This document shows, piece after piece, positions 10,491-23,000 of a DNA stretch of 64,000 nt. Numbering within the stretch: position 1 is the stretch's first letter; each line of letters opens with the position of its first letter. The notes beneath the pieces are model-generated. The model saw nothing but the letters and a program-made list of their open reading frames with translations. It searched no databases and had not been told where the DNA came from. The stretch spans positions 248,001-312,000 of the forward strand of contig JABYQN010000002.1 of assembly GCA_022606135.1 (NCBI GenBank). The letters are read 5' to 3'. Both the position numbers and the translations under genes were made by a program. This stretch comes from Fomes fomentarius. Taxonomy: Eukaryota > Basidiomycota > Agaricomycetes > Polyporales > Polyporaceae.

Positions 10491-12027
10491 CTAGATACGC
10501 AACATGCGGCGCACAAAGGAAAGAATTTCCCAGCCAACCTCCGTTTCGGCGATCCGAAGTAGGAGTCTACGACCCCAGGGCTTCGGCGGCACCCGACATG
10601 TTTTCCAGACATCACGATCGCCGGGACTTAATAGCGACCAGTAAACGTCTGGGTCGCGTAGAGGCTCCGACTGAGGGGCCAGTACCACAGTAGATTTTAG
10701 CAGCTCTTCTGGCAAAGAAGAAAGGTGATCGATGTAAAATGAGAGCGCTTCCGCTACAGTGAAGCGCTGCTCGGCCTGATATGTAGTCATCTTGGCAAAC
10801 AGGGCGGCCAAAGGCGGGACCATAGGAATAGCGTTCTGGAGTTGAGTCAGGTGCAGGTCAGTTGGGAAAGTGCAGGAAAACAAGTACCGTGAAGAGATAC
10901 AAGAACATGTTGCCTAAACATCCGACGTCGAATGCGAATGGATTGTAGTCGGGCTCCCCCAGCGAGCAGTCATATGGATGATACATGGGCGATCCATAGA
11001 AGGCCTCGCCTGACGGTCTTCGGCACTGTCTGAGGGAGACACCAGGGAGATGGATCGCCAAATCCAGATCAATGATACAAAAGACTGCTGCAGATGAGCG
11101 CGAATGCTCGTTGACGATCTTCAAGGCTTCAAATAGGGTTAGCTCCGGACAATATCCGCTTGTCAAGACATTGTGGTCACTGATATCCTGTGTCTGCGAT
11201 GGGACTCTGGCTCAGAAGATCCAACAATTGAGAAAGCTTACGCGGTGAGCGATTCGATGATTGTGCAGGAATGCCAGACCCTGAGGGGTCATGTCAGGAC
11301 TGCGCATTGGCGACGGGTGGAACACTCACACTTAGCAGGCATCTGATGTACACTAGGATCTGGCCGACAGTTGTAAAGTGTAGCGGATTACACCCTTCTC
11401 CCCATCTAAGCGCGTTAGTGCAAGTACTACGGAGACGTATTCAGGCCTCACAATGGGGAGATCATGAATGTATAGTCACTCCAGTCCAGCATCATTGTCG
11501 GCAATAGCACATGTGGAAAGGCGTGAGCGACCTGCGATTCCAGGGCTTTCATCAGATACTTGTTGATATGATACTCCTGAGAGCCTCGTTTGATGATCTT
11601 CACGAAGACGTCACGTCCAGCGGAATCTTGTGCTAATGCATAAGGTCTCGCCTGTGGAGTTCACTGTCAGCACAGAGTGTGGATGAGTAGGGTTCATTTA
11701 CCGTGATGGCCCTTCCAACCACCTCGCATGTGCCCCGATTCAGACGAGTAGCGAATGGGAGGGGTGCGGAAGCGGATGCCGGAGGAGCGATCCACACCGG
11801 GAGATAATGCCATGGTCTTGCTAGTCGGAGGTCATACAACGAGACACCATGAGAATCAAGCCATGTCCGAGAACACTTCCAGAATTGCTGCATCAGCTCC
11901 GCTGTAGGGGCAAGGCGTTCTTCATTGATGTCGTATGGTAACTGCTTGAGACCTCATTGTGAGCCATACCACGGTACTAGCGGCAGTGGTAACTTGCCTT
12001 TGGGGGGAATTCTTGTGTCAGAGCCAT
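10491..12027 (-). CDS. Kinase-like protein of the agaricomycete accessory family
   Basis: Protein-kinase fold of the divergent type expanded in wood-decay basidiomycetes. Start at ATG 12027-12025 (MALTQEFPPK), followed by a 56-nt GC-AG intron (11942-11997, donor AG|GCAAGT). Exon 2 starts LPYDINEERLAPTAELMQQF. Further exons give SAGRDVFVKIIKRGSQEYHI (the Lys of VKII is a VAIK-like candidate), GLAFLHNHRIAHR joined across an intron to DISDHNVL (catalytic loop HRDxSxxN), CIIDLDLA in place of DFG, and FAFDVGCLGN for subdomain IX. The C-terminus is RLLLRIAETEVGWEILSF; stop 10493-10491. The DFG to DLD change makes activity uncertain. Neighbours give no pathway clue. Confidence 0.78.
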
Positions 12028-13002
12028 GTTCTCTTTCTCTTCTATTGTACACAGAGTCCGTGCTTTACTGTTGCACAAAATGACAGAATCTGGACTCGGG
12101 CGGCGATGTTGATGTTCAAGTTCAACTTGTGGCAGGAAGGCTGTGTGACAATCACACTGACAGATTCCCGTTACAGCATCACGCGCCTGCTGTCACAGGT
12201 GTCACGGCATATACTGTGATGCGTGACTGAGGCGAGATCCCGCCTATGTAGTATGCGTAGAAACATACATACTTGTATAATCCTTAGAGAAGGTGAATTT
12301 CCTTGCTCGCCTAGTCAATCATCTTTCACTCATCGTGAGACACATGCGAAGAACCTCATTCTCCCCGACTCGGACCATTCGGAGAACAACGGTTTTCGAC
12401 GAGTAGTACTACCCGGGCCCGGGGTTTCTATATACCTATGCAATAGGCGAGTCTTACTACTTACTTGATGAATGAGAGGAAAGTTGCAACTGAGGGTCCT
12501 ACATATGGGCAATAGTGTTGAGGAATAAGTACTAGTTATATACATTGGACAAACTCGTTTCCCGTCTCCGCCTAACTTGATCCATGAATGTGATCGTTGT
12601 CATTAGATCGTACGCCGTGCGCGCATTGCAAGCGGACCCAATTCTTTCGTACTCGATGGATCGCCTTAGGGTGCTCGTCCAGCTCGAGCCTGAGGCTGGG
12701 TCGTAGCAATGCAGTGGACTCTCGAGCAAGATGGGTATATGAAGTAACCTATCCAATGTCGCAACCAGGTTGTGAACCTGATATCTATCTGTCATCTCAA
12801 GTGCGCCATAATCATCCGAACTTGCTCATGTGTCCATACATATCTACAAGGATTAGTAGTGTGCTACTGCAGTGCCAAGTTCGCTGTTCATATATACTAG
12901 TCTGGTCCATGGCTACAATGTCCGATGGAGCAACGAGTCAATCGCTATTAAGGTGAATACGCAGGAGGCAGATCGGTGGACGGAGATGATACGTTGTCTG
13001 CA
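12028..13002. other. Intergenic; contains a broken duplicate of the exonuclease 3' end
   Basis: About 970 bases. 12580-12927 is copy B of the duplication described at 9693. Just downstream, 12895-13060 is open on the + strand (ESIAIKVNTQEADRWTEMIR) but has no recognisable gene context. No intact gene is seen. Confidence 0.5.
12580..12927 (+). pseudogene. Copy B: broken fragment of the exonuclease last exon and flank
   Basis: Matches 9693-10042 in the same orientation. The coding part is disrupted: where copy A encodes the Trp-Gln-Arg of GSWQRHRQW, copy B reads TAG and lacks several bases, and there is an extra six-base insertion (codons for Pro-Glu) upstream. No upstream exons of the exonuclease are present, so this is a partial segmental duplication and not a second gene. 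Confidence 0.82.
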
Positions 13003-14124
13003 TTACATACGCCCAATGTCCGGTTCTTCGATCTTCGAGACCATGAAGTTATGTGGCTGATGCTGGAGGTGATCTGGCAGGCGATTCGTTATGTTATCAG
13101 CAGGATACGGAGTCAAAGAGGTGGAAAGCATCGGTTCTCTCTCCGGATGCTCCAGGGGCGGCGATACAGTCGCATCAAATAGTATGTGTCCGCCGCTTGC
13201 TGCAGGGGCCACAACATGTTGTACCGAGGAGAAGCTGGAGAATCTCGACGCACTGAGCAGAGCATCGTCGAGCTCGGGATCTGGTGCCCGGGGTCTATAA
13301 GTACTTGACGAGTAGACAAGCATGTAAAGCATTACGTACCCCGCTGACCATACCTATGACCGTGACTTTCCATTCTCCTTTGTCTTCGTCTCCGGTAGCA
13401 CAAGTACACTAGAAGTGCGCCCAAAATCAAGGCCAATGTGCCGCCAAGCGCACAGCCTACTAATTCCCCAGTAGAGAAAGCGGCACCAGAGGAAGACCCA
13501 TCGGTTGTAGAGACGGGGCTGGTATATGAGGATGGAAGAGGTGAGGAATGCGACGTAGAAGAGAGGTAGGATGTCGTAATGTACTCGATCCAATCGAGAC
13601 AATATAGTGCCGATGCCGATGCGGTCGTCACGTTGACAGTGAGTATGTGGTCGCCGAACAGCATCTCTTCGGACTGATAGAGGAGGGTGTGTCGAAGAGG
13701 TCCATCATTAGGTCCATCTAGAGAGTGAAAAGAAACGTTCCCCTGATCCACTTTGTAAAGAGAAACGGGATATTGAGAGGCTCCGTACACAGCGACGCGT
13801 GTACCTACCAGAGAACAAGAGTTGCATAGCATGTTAGAGAACAAGATGGCGGCAGTTGTCACGTTCAATCATGCTCACAATCAGGAGAAGCCCGCATTGC
13901 TCACCCCTGAACGAGAACACAAGACTGCACCCCGGCGCATTACAACCGGAGAGGGTCGTCTGGTAGTAGTCATAGGTGTATGTAGTATGTGTCCAATTGT
14001 AATCGGCGACGTTATGGGAATCGGGGGAGTTCGACGCCGGCGCGGCGATGTAGTGTATCAGGTCGATATCAGCGTCGTCGACGAGTACATCGCTGACAGG
14101 CGTATCGTTGAATGCTTGTGGCAT
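13003..14124 (-). CDS. Single-pass membrane protein with N-terminal extracellular-type domain (paralogue 1)
   Basis: Unnamed agaricomycete family. The start is taken at ATG 14124-14122 (MPQAFNDTPVSDVLVDD) because the paralogue begins MPRATDTTPDSDVIVDD. The N-terminal beta-rich region contains YNWTHT, SGCNAPGCSLVFSFRG, then GTRVAVYG after intron 1, LLYQSEEM, and LDWIEY before a Ser/Thr-rich stalk. One transmembrane helix follows (LVGCALGGTLALILGALLVY) and then a basic stop-transfer RRRRQRR. A second intron (donor GTATGG, acceptor TATAG, phase 2) joins a cytoplasmic tail rich in acidic and Pro residues, ending EEPDIGRM at 13003. The order resembles a galactose-binding-like jelly roll plus helix, which is inference. 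No signal peptide is obvious. Tail splicing is less certain than the rest. Confidence 0.68.
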
Positions 14125-14594
14125 TGACAGCGCACGAGGGGTGATGGTCCGGGACCGTCTGCGAGAGGCGAATGGGCGTTGAGATGGCTGTCGGTATGAC
14201 ACACCGTATGAAGATGAGGGGAGGTGCCAACGTCCGGCGGGTCGCCGTTCATCTATCTGGAGAGCGAGCCCCCCTTAGAGCTTGAGCGCTGAGAATTCAT
14301 CAGTCCAGCCATGCACCCGAAACAACGTCGACATGTAGGCTCTTTGTGGGCGTCCTTGTGAAAAGGAAGCCTACGGCGGTCTGTGCATCTGTGCATCGTG
14401 AGACCTCGGACTCGTGATCTTCGATAGTCTTAGTCAACGTACCTCACAAGTGTCGTCGCGATTTCTTCGCAAGGCCCAACAGCGCCCTCGGAGGGCGTTC
14501 AAGTCATCCCCGTCGGTCATTTCAATACAGGGCCTACACACTTAGACGACGAAGTAACAACACCCTGAGATAGCCATATAGTCTGTGCTAGTCA
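14125..14594. other. Intergenic between the tandem membrane-protein paralogues
   Basis: About 470 bases between the start of paralogue 1 and the stop of paralogue 2, both on the minus strand. It should hold the paralogue 1 promoter. No other feature was recognised. Confidence 0.45.
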
Positions 14595-15809
14595 TCAAGG
14601 AACCGAACGCACTGTCTCCTGCGAGGCAGACATAGGGGTTGTCCCTGCGAGCACGAGGTACGTGACCTTCTCGCCCATAATGACAGCATGTGGGCCGTAT
14701 GGAGAGGTGCGCCCATGTGAGAGTCCCAGGAGATCATCATGAGAATGCGATGGCGCGAGACCATGCTGTTGTGTGGAGGGAGGTGATGAGGCGGTGAGCA
14801 ATCGTTCTCTCTCTCCCTCCCCTCCTGTCCGATCATCAGTGCTCAGACGAGACGAGTGCTCATCCGCGCTGGGAAAAGCGGAGTACAGGGGAGAGGGGTC
14901 TGTCGCTGGGAGCATAGGCGCAAAGACGTCTGTACCAGTGTGCCCGTGTGAGGTAACGCAGAGGAGATAGTACATGGTAGAACATACCTTGGTGATCGTC
15001 TGGAGCTTCTGGTACCACATTCGATGATTGCGACGCCCATCTACGTCTCGTTAGGTACATGGCCGTAAATGCGCCCAGCATCACCGCTCCCCCACACACA
15101 GCGATGACAGCAATGACACCTTGAGAGACGACTGGTTTAATCGAGTTGGATAACGGATGCTGAGAAGTGAAGGATGTCCCAGAAGGGTAGGAGGAGAGCA
15201 AAGACGATGTGTCGGATGCGACTGACACAGTAGTAGGCGATGTCGGAGGTGAAGTGCCAGTGGTTGCCTCTAACGAGATTGTAGGTGGCGGGGGAGAAAC
15301 CCGTGACGACGTATTGTACTCGATCCAATCCAGGTAGTACGGTATGTCGTCCTCCGCATGGCCGACATAAATCTGCAAGGTGTACTGGGCGTAGGGCATC
15401 TCTTCGGATTGGTACAGAAGAAGACGATCAGCACCTTGGCTCCCTGACTGATGTGTCACATTGTTCTGGCCGTTGATGGAGTACGACGACCATACCTGCA
15501 TGTTGGCGACCTCTACCTCCTCTCAACCGTACATCGCAACACGAGTGCCTGCATATGTCTTCAAGTAAGCTACACAAGTTCAACGATTGATCATCACGTA
15601 CCATGGAACGTAAACAACGCCATGCACCCCGATTGCAGACAACCAGATATAGACCTGTTATAAACGAGGTCATTCGTCGGGTTGATACGAGTCCAGTTGT
15701 AAACGAATGCGTCTGTGCTTGGGGCTGGATTGATATAGCGAATGAGGTCGACAAGGGAATCATCGACTATGACATCGCTATCTGGAGTCGTATCGGTTGC
15801 TCGAGGCAT
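14595..15809 (-). CDS. Single-pass membrane protein, tandem paralogue 2, with in-frame TGA
   Basis: Same architecture as the gene at 13003-14124. Start ATG 15809-15807 (MPRATDTTPDSDVIVDD), then LVDLIRYINPAP, SGCLQSGCMALFTFHG, an intron, and GTRVAMYG. Immediately after this a TGA stands at 15525-15523 in the same frame as the downstream EEVEVANMQVWSSYSINGQ. The conserved LLYQSEEM, LDWIEY, Ser/Thr stalk, transmembrane helix (GVIAVIAVCGGAVMLGAFTA) and RRRW follow. A phase-1 intron (GTATGT to TACAG) joins DVFAPMLPATDPSPLYSAF and the tail to a stop at 14595. Either a nonsense mutation has killed the gene, or a weak alternative acceptor (TTGAG, just after the TGA) removes the stop at the cost of the conserved GTRVAMYG. 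Confidence 0.62.
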
Positions 15810-17811
15810 GATGAAGGGGATGCTACTGCTGTGGCCGGTCAGTGAACTAGATGATGTGGGAGATAGTAAATGACTGGTCGGACGGGCATGATAAGCTAGT
15901 GGACCACAGAAGCGTCCACAACGTGATTTGTCTTCTATTTCTCCGCGCGCCACGCGCCACTGATGTTGAACCGCCTTGCGCAACCCGTCAATCATACCCC
16001 CACAAATCTTGAGTTGAGAGGTACAGAGGAGAAAACTCCCGCAAATCAAAGACCAGTCTCAACGAATCATTCAATTATAGGAGTGACAAATGGATTAGCG
16101 TCTGGCCGTCACTGATACTTCCATGAGTCATACTGCTCTCTATGAGATACACAGGTCAACGCGCATTAGGATGAGAAGACAGGCACAAAACAAACCCACC
16201 AAGTAACCATCAGCGTTTCAACTCTGACAACACATGGACATGTTGACTATTCAAGCGCTGTACTCGGGATCTTATTGTTTGTGGGAAAGAAGCTTAAGGA
16301 GGCCTTCGGCGGGAAGTGAGGTGTACGGCTCCTCTCTAGACTATGAAAGGTTGGGAATCGACCGGGCTCACCTTGGCGCTATAGGAGAGACAAGTCATGT
16401 TTCTAGCAAGGGGTAATATTGTCCACTGGAATCGATATCTTGTCCATGGAAACACCGATTCAGTCAGAATTGATTATCAGTATGTGGTCAACCTCGGGGA
16501 CTGGTTTATGTCCTGCTTTCCGGAGGTAATCTGTCCTAGTATCCGAGCGCCATTCTGTCCCTATGGTTCACCTTTCCTGTCCGCACTTTTACCCAGCTTC
16601 GCCTTCATAGCCTACCACCTAAGAAAATTGGAAAGCACACTCATGGTACTCTTTATAGTGCAGGAAAATTATTCCACACGTTGTACAGTCCCTGATGTTG
16701 AATGTATGGCATGATTTTATGGGTGGCCCACACAGGCGCCCAACCGCTTACGAATGTCCACCCAAATTCGGTCACGTTAGCCGCTGGAAGTACTTCGGGT
16801 AATGGGGAGGTTATGGAAGCGCCGGTGGAAGCGAGTGTTGGCGCCCGAAAAATTGTGGACCTTGCGATGGAGATTGTGGGGGCCTCATAGCTCCTAGGGA
16901 AGAAAGGAAAATTTTCCGTTGAAGAGAGTGTGTAAAGCTTTGGGTGTCCAAAAAAGGAGGCGGAGAGGGCCAGTGGTTGTCGAGCTGTAAAAGTGTGGAC
17001 AGGAAATGCGATATGGCCAGGAGCAGCCCTTATTTGGAGGACAGAATTGCGATCCCACGGGACAATATACCGTTTTGCATGTTTCTATATTGCCCAAGTG
17101 TGTATCCTGACGCGGTGAAGGAGGCCGCTAATGGGTCGACACTGGCTCGGTATATAGATGAGTCTTCGACGACGCCCGATACCGCCGCTGGTGACGACTC
17201 ATTCTGTAAACCGTAGGCCCTGTCTCAGAGACAAGCGAGGGATTGTGTACTACTCACTCAGAAAGCATATATTTGCTTACCGGTCATCATACCGTCAAAA
17301 AAATTGCTTGTCTTACTTGGTGTATGCCATGCAACCATAGTCTCGCGTATGGGCGCTAGTATAAAGGCGAATGGTTGCTGACTCAGCGATACCTTATATG
17401 GGCGTCGTAGTTCATCGGGTCCACGTTTCGTTTCAAGTTCCCATCCTTCATTAAACTCCACAGTTTGGCTGCCCTGCGACTCCAGCCCTGTACTTATGTT
17501 CGCCACCAAACTCGCAAGATCACCGACTCAGGTCTCGCGCACATGCTTCGTATTGATTCGCAAACTGGGACAACCTGATTGTCGCTAGTCAGACTCGGCC
17601 AAGCACTAGTGGCAGCAAGTGGGAATGAGAAGCTGTCAAGGATCAGCGTTCCGCCGCAAGCTTATCTGGTTCACTCGGGCTATATAGAGAGGGCAGCGTG
17701 TAGTCCACGCTTCTCTTCGACTTCGCTTCTTCCCCTCAGCCTCCATCCGCCCGGCCACAGTTCAACTCAGTCGCCTTCTCCGTCCCTGAACACAGCAGAA
17801 GTGAGGACGGC
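15810..17811. other. 2 kb intergenic region upstream of the desaturase
   Basis: No open frame here shows family motifs or a credible exon series on either strand. A TATATAGA box at 17681-17688, about 130 bases before the desaturase ATG, is the only regulatory candidate. The rest is unexplained. Confidence 0.45.
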
Positions 17812-19857
17812 ATGGGAGTCCCAAAACAGCGCACAAGCTCCACTGGAAAAACTCCCAAGGATTCTATCTCATGGCTCGCTCGTGACGCGCCGGAATACGA
17901 AGAACGCAAGAAACGCGCCCGGTTCGTACCCCCGACGATCTCCATCAAGGACGTGCACGCCGCCGTACCCCGCCATCTCTTCGAAAAAAGCACCGCAAAA
18001 GGACTCTACTTTGTCGGAAGGCATGTTGCACTCAGCGTGCTGTTTTACCTTTTCGCGACGCGGATCGAGCAAGTGTCCTGGATAATTGCTTCCGAACTTC
18101 GATGGTCCGCCTCGGGACGGAACGTTCTCTCTTGGGTATGCTGGGTACTCTACTGGTTCTGGCAGAGCGTCTCCTTTGCAGGTATGTGGACACTAGGTAT
18201 GTGCAACACTGTGCATCAAATTGCTCGACGCAGGCTGAAATCTGCTCCTTTCTTGTCGTAGGCCACGAGGTAGCCACGCTCAATCAGCTCTGCGGGTTTT
18301 CAAGTTCACGCTAATTGATGTGTCTATCACAGTGCGGACATGACGTTCTTTCACCAGTTTGGTGGGTGAATGTCATCGCGGGTATGGGACTCCATACTTT
18401 TGTCCTCACGCCCTACTTCGCTTGGCGCTTGACCCATCGTGCACATCACGTATGTCAAGACTCGACGTCGTAATCATCCATCGATCTATGTTAACCACAA
18501 ATCCCACAAACAGAAAGGCACAAACCATCTCGGTCGAGATGAAACCTACCATCCCATGACAAGAAAGGACCTTAACCTTCCTGACCCCGCACATGCGACC
18601 AAAATGGACTACAAGGAAATCCTAGAGGAGACACCTGCGTTCACCCTTTTCAAGATGGTCATTCGCCAATTCTTGGGATTCCAACTGTACCTTATGTACG
18701 TGCCCTTTGTTCGCATCCGTTTGCTCCTCCCTTCTGATGATCGCCGTAGCCATAACCGGAAGGGGAATCCGAAGTACCCACCATGGACGAGCGTATGTCC
18801 CGGCAGTCGTTCCACACCTTCCTGTATTCACGCCCCCCACTCTACAGCACTACAACCCGTCTTCCAAGCTTTTCAAGCCACAAGATAGTGAGTGACGTTC
18901 CATGACCTTGAACCATATCGCTATGTTCACGTTCTTCCCAGGAAACGCGATCGTCATCTCTGATATCGCAATTGGCTGCATGCTCCTGTTCCTCGCGGGC
19001 TGGTCGTACAAGACCAGCTTCCACAATGTCTGGAGTCTGTACTTCGTGCCCTGGCTCGTCAGTATTTGTTATTAGTAGTATGTTGCAAGTGTGCCTACTG
19101 ATGACTATGCCTTCCTTGATCCGCAGTGGGCCCACAACTGGATCGTCATGTTCACATACCTGCAACACAGCGATCCGACCGTCCCTTACTATCGCGAGGT
19201 ACGTCACCGATACTACAATACCCGCCATTTACCACTCTCAACTGAACTTCGCGGCACACGCTTAGAATTCATGGACGTTCGCTCGGGGCGCGCTAGCAAC
19301 CGTGGACCGACCCGTGTTCGGATGGATCGGGCGATTCTTCTGGCACGGCGTACGTCCCCAACTCTCTTCTGTCGGCTGAATCTTGTACCCTGACGTGACG
19401 ATTCGCAAGATTGCACACGACCACGTTGCGCATCATTTCTTCGTCTCCATTCCGTTCTGTGGGTGTCTCCTCTACCGTGCTCTTCGCTGTGCACGTATTG
19501 ATCATCCGCACACACACGCGCGCGTGCCACAGATAACTTGCCACAAGTCACGGAGGCGATCAAGCCCGTGCTCGGCCAACACTACTGCTATGACTCCACG
19601 GTGAGCTACGCGGGACGCTCTTACCTGCATCTTTGTTTGTTGATCTTCGCGGGATCCTCCAGCCGACTCTGTATGCCCTTTGGCGCTCTTTCACACAGTG
19701 CACTTTCATCGAACCGGAGGGCGATGTCGTGTTCTTCAAGAACCAGCGTGGGGAAGCTCTTCGCGAATATGCAGCGTCCGATGGAGCTTCTCCACCAGAC
19801 AGTAGTATATCGATGCTGGAGCGCGACGACGAGGCCTGGAAGTTGGCTGGGTTTTAG
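17812..19857 (+). CDS. Delta-12 fatty acid desaturase (oleate to linoleate)
   Basis: Membrane di-iron desaturase of the FAD2 / fungal Delta-12 type, acting in the endoplasmic reticulum. Twelve exons can be chained without breaking frame. ATG 17812 (MGVPKQRTSSTGKTPKDSIS); first helices VALSVLFYLFATRIEQVSWI. Histidine box 1 HECGHD is assembled across an 8-nt exon (18262-18269); box 2 is HRAHH at 18435-18449, then KGTNHLGRDETY; box 3 is HDHVAHHFF near 19420. Other family landmarks are HYNPSSKLF, WAHNWIVMFTYLQHSDPTVP, FARGALATVDRPVFGWIGRF, YNLPQVTEAIKPVLGQHY and the terminal PTLYALWRSFTQC, ending WKLAGF with TAG 19855-19857. The His boxes are complete, so the enzyme should be active. Delta-12 versus Delta-15 specificity cannot be fixed by eye, though the TFARGALATVDR segment is typical of the Delta-12 group. 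Confidence 0.93.
18262..18269 (+). other. 8-nt microexon in the desaturase gene
   Basis: GCCACGAG lies between acceptor CGTAG and donor GTAGCC. It completes a Gly codon begun in exon 1 and adds His-Glu; exon 3 then starts TGCGGACAT. Only this join yields LGHECGHD, the conserved first histidine box, so the microexon is needed for iron ligation. Confidence 0.85.
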
Positions 19858-20043
19858 ATCTATCGTTCCGTGCGTTGCATTGGGAGTGTCCGATGCGTCC
19901 TGTTGAGGAATCTGCCATGATACCACGGAATGCGAACGCTGCGTGCGATTGAATATGGAATATGATTCCATGCTAGCAATATCAATAGAGAATGCGATAG
20001 TACGGGAAGTTAGTGATGCAAGCAAATTGAGAGATACCGGCCC

Positions 20044-23000
20044 TCATGAAGATACGTTCGTGATGACGCCATTAGCCATGGCATAAAGCTTTTCCCTGTC
20101 GCCACTCTCATCTACGAGCGCGCGGAGCAAACCCTTCTCATTTTCGAGCAGCTCGCTCGGCTTGCCAAACTCGACCTGTCAAGGAGAAGTTAGATGGAGA
20201 CACTGGAACGAACACACACTGAAGATATAGCTCACAATGCGGCCGGCGTCGAGGACCATCTAAGATCGGATTGTGTATGAGACAGAGAGTTCGCATGATA
20301 GGTCATAGACATGTGAGAAAAACACTCACAATCTTGTCCGCGTCCATGATCGTCTGCAAACGATGGGCGACGGTCAGAAGCGTCACGTCCCTTCCAAGCT
20401 CGGTACGGAGCGACCTCTGGATGACGGTGTCCGTCTCATAGTCTACAAGGGGAGATATGTCAACACAACCGATATATGCGTCACTCTCCTCGGCTCAGGA
20501 TACCTACCGATGGCCGACGTCGCCTCGTCTAAGATGAGCAGCTTGCTGCGGCGCACGATCGCGCGGGCAAGAGCCAGGATCTGCCGCTGGCCAACAGAGA
20601 GGTTCGCGCCACCTCCCGCGATTTGAGAATCGAGCGTGAACCGGGACTGGTCGTTCTCGTCCTGCAGGTTGAAGAGGCCTGCCGAGCGCAGCGCGTCGTT
20701 CAGGACGGCGTCGTCGTGCTCCGAGAAAGGATCGAGGTTCTGGCGCAGCGTTCCACTGAGCAGCTCCGGCTGACCGCGCGCATATAAGCATGCTTATCGC
20801 TCAGTGTTCTAATGCTCTGATGTCAGGGACTTACCACTTGCGGAATGATTGTGACGTTGGAGCGGAGAGCGTCGAGATTGAGCTTGTCCACCGGCAGTCC
20901 ATCATACCGAACATGGCCTTCCGTCAGGATGCACCGCAGAAGCGCGAGAGTCAGCGAGCTCTGCCGCGACTGTTAGCACTGGTTCTGTTTCTTAGATGGA
21001 CATATAATCCTGTACCTTGCCGCTTCCAGTGCGCCCAACTACGAGGTGGTAACAACTCGGTCAGAGATGCGCCGATTGAGAGAAGGAAAGAGACTGCACC
21101 GATGCCAACACGCTCGCCAGCAGCAATTTCGAAAGAGACGTCATGTAGCACCTTCGGGCCGTCCTAGAATTGCGTTTAGTCCATCTTGCAGTGGACATTA
21201 ATATTCGAACGAGTCGTAACTCACCTCGGAGTATCGTGCAGAGAGCTTCTCGACTTCCAGCCTACCACTTGCTGGCCAATAGGCTGGAGGCACCCCATCC
21301 GCGGTAGGCTCCGGCTCGTGATCAATGAGGAGATATTGAAGAATGCGCTCGACACTGAGTGAAAATTGGTCAATGACTAGCTTCGGTATACCCGCCTCGT
21401 ACTTGCCTGTTTCCTGCCAATCCGACGAAAGTATGGTTAGCGCGTGGCGCATTGACAACATGGACAGACTACTGACCTGCCACCTCGAATTCATTGATCA
21501 TTCGTACGGAGGCGAAGACGCTGCTGCTAAAAGCGGCTGACGCACGATGACTCAACGATACATGTTACTTGCAAAGAGCGACCGTACTCACCAGCCATTG
21601 CTAGGGAGAAACCAATATTTGAGGCGCTCAATGTCGAGAAATATGTGAGGTAGATAGCCAAACTAGCGTTGAAGAGTGTGCCGACAAGATCAACACGAGT
21701 CACCACCCAGCTATAAACATGAAGTTAGGAGGACGATGCTGCGTGCGTAGTGGACGGTGACAAACCGGTTGAGGTTGTTGTTGAGGATCGAAGCCCGAGT
21801 GTATTTATCGATGCGTTTGTACGATTCCGCCTTGAACGCTTCTTGGGCACCGTACGCTCTGATTGAAGCTGTGCGTGGCTGTAAGACTTCGATCGGAGCG
21901 TCATTTTCGGCCTGGAAGTACTCACTGATCCCACCGACGGCAGCGCCAAAGTGTCCGAGCACAGGAGCCTTCGCGTTGCTCATCTCACGTTTGACGGACA
22001 TCTGGGCCTTCATGTAGACATGGCCGATGGTTCCACAGGCAAGAGCAACGAGGATGGCAGGTATGATGAAGACGGGAGAAAAGAGGACGACGGCACCCAT
22101 CTTCAGCAGGAGGAATATCATGATCTCCGACGCCGCCTCAGTAGCTCTGGCGAGGCGATTATCCACTGGACATTTGCCGTCAGAAACATTGGCAATGTGA
22201 CGAGTTCGATAACTTACACATCTGGATGTCCTCAGTGCAGCGGGCGATGATACGACCGTTGGGGGTCTTGTCGAGCCAACTGTCCCAACCAAGCGTTAGG
22301 TAGGTTCAGAATGGCACAATCATCCGACTCACCGTAATGTCGTGCTTAGGATAGACGTGACGAGTTTTGCGTGGATGATCCTCGCGGATCTCAAGCTACC
22401 CCATACATACCAGACGACACTGACAGCGGATACTACAACGCCCAAAAGGACAGTGAGCGTGTATACCATGAGATAGCTGCCAGGTTGGTAGTAAAAATAT
22501 GTCAGATTCAGCTCGACATCGGCATCAAAGCACGTACTGTGCAGCGTCGACCTCCTCGGCAGGATGGGTCTCATACTGGGCGGCCCAATATCCCAGGTAC
22601 CACATCTATTTGGAACCAGCAGTCAGAGCCGTTCATTGATGTGCCATCTCAACACATTACTCACTTGGACATTATGAATTGCGTGGCGGGAGGCCCATCC
22701 AAAGACGTAGACGAGCCAAAACAGCAGCGGACGCTTCGCCATGTTACCCAAGTACAGGGCGACTGAATGTATTTCATCAGTCACCTTCGTACCTGGAGGC
22801 AGCATACGCACGACTCACTTGCTTCCCAACCTAGATGTCCGGACTCGATCTCCTCGGCGACCACGAGCTTCCCTGCACTCTGCTTTGCAGTCTCATCTTC
22901 GGGTTTGTCGGGGTCTACTTCCTGATCAGCCTTCGCGAGCTCTTTCTGCTCCTCTTCGACCTCTCTGAGGAGCTTGGAGTCCCGCGCGAGCGCACTCGAG

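Noticed and set aside
16397..17216. Several 60-105 codon frames between the membrane-protein gene and the desaturase
   Set aside because: Composition looks random, frames overlap each other, and no exon chain can be built.
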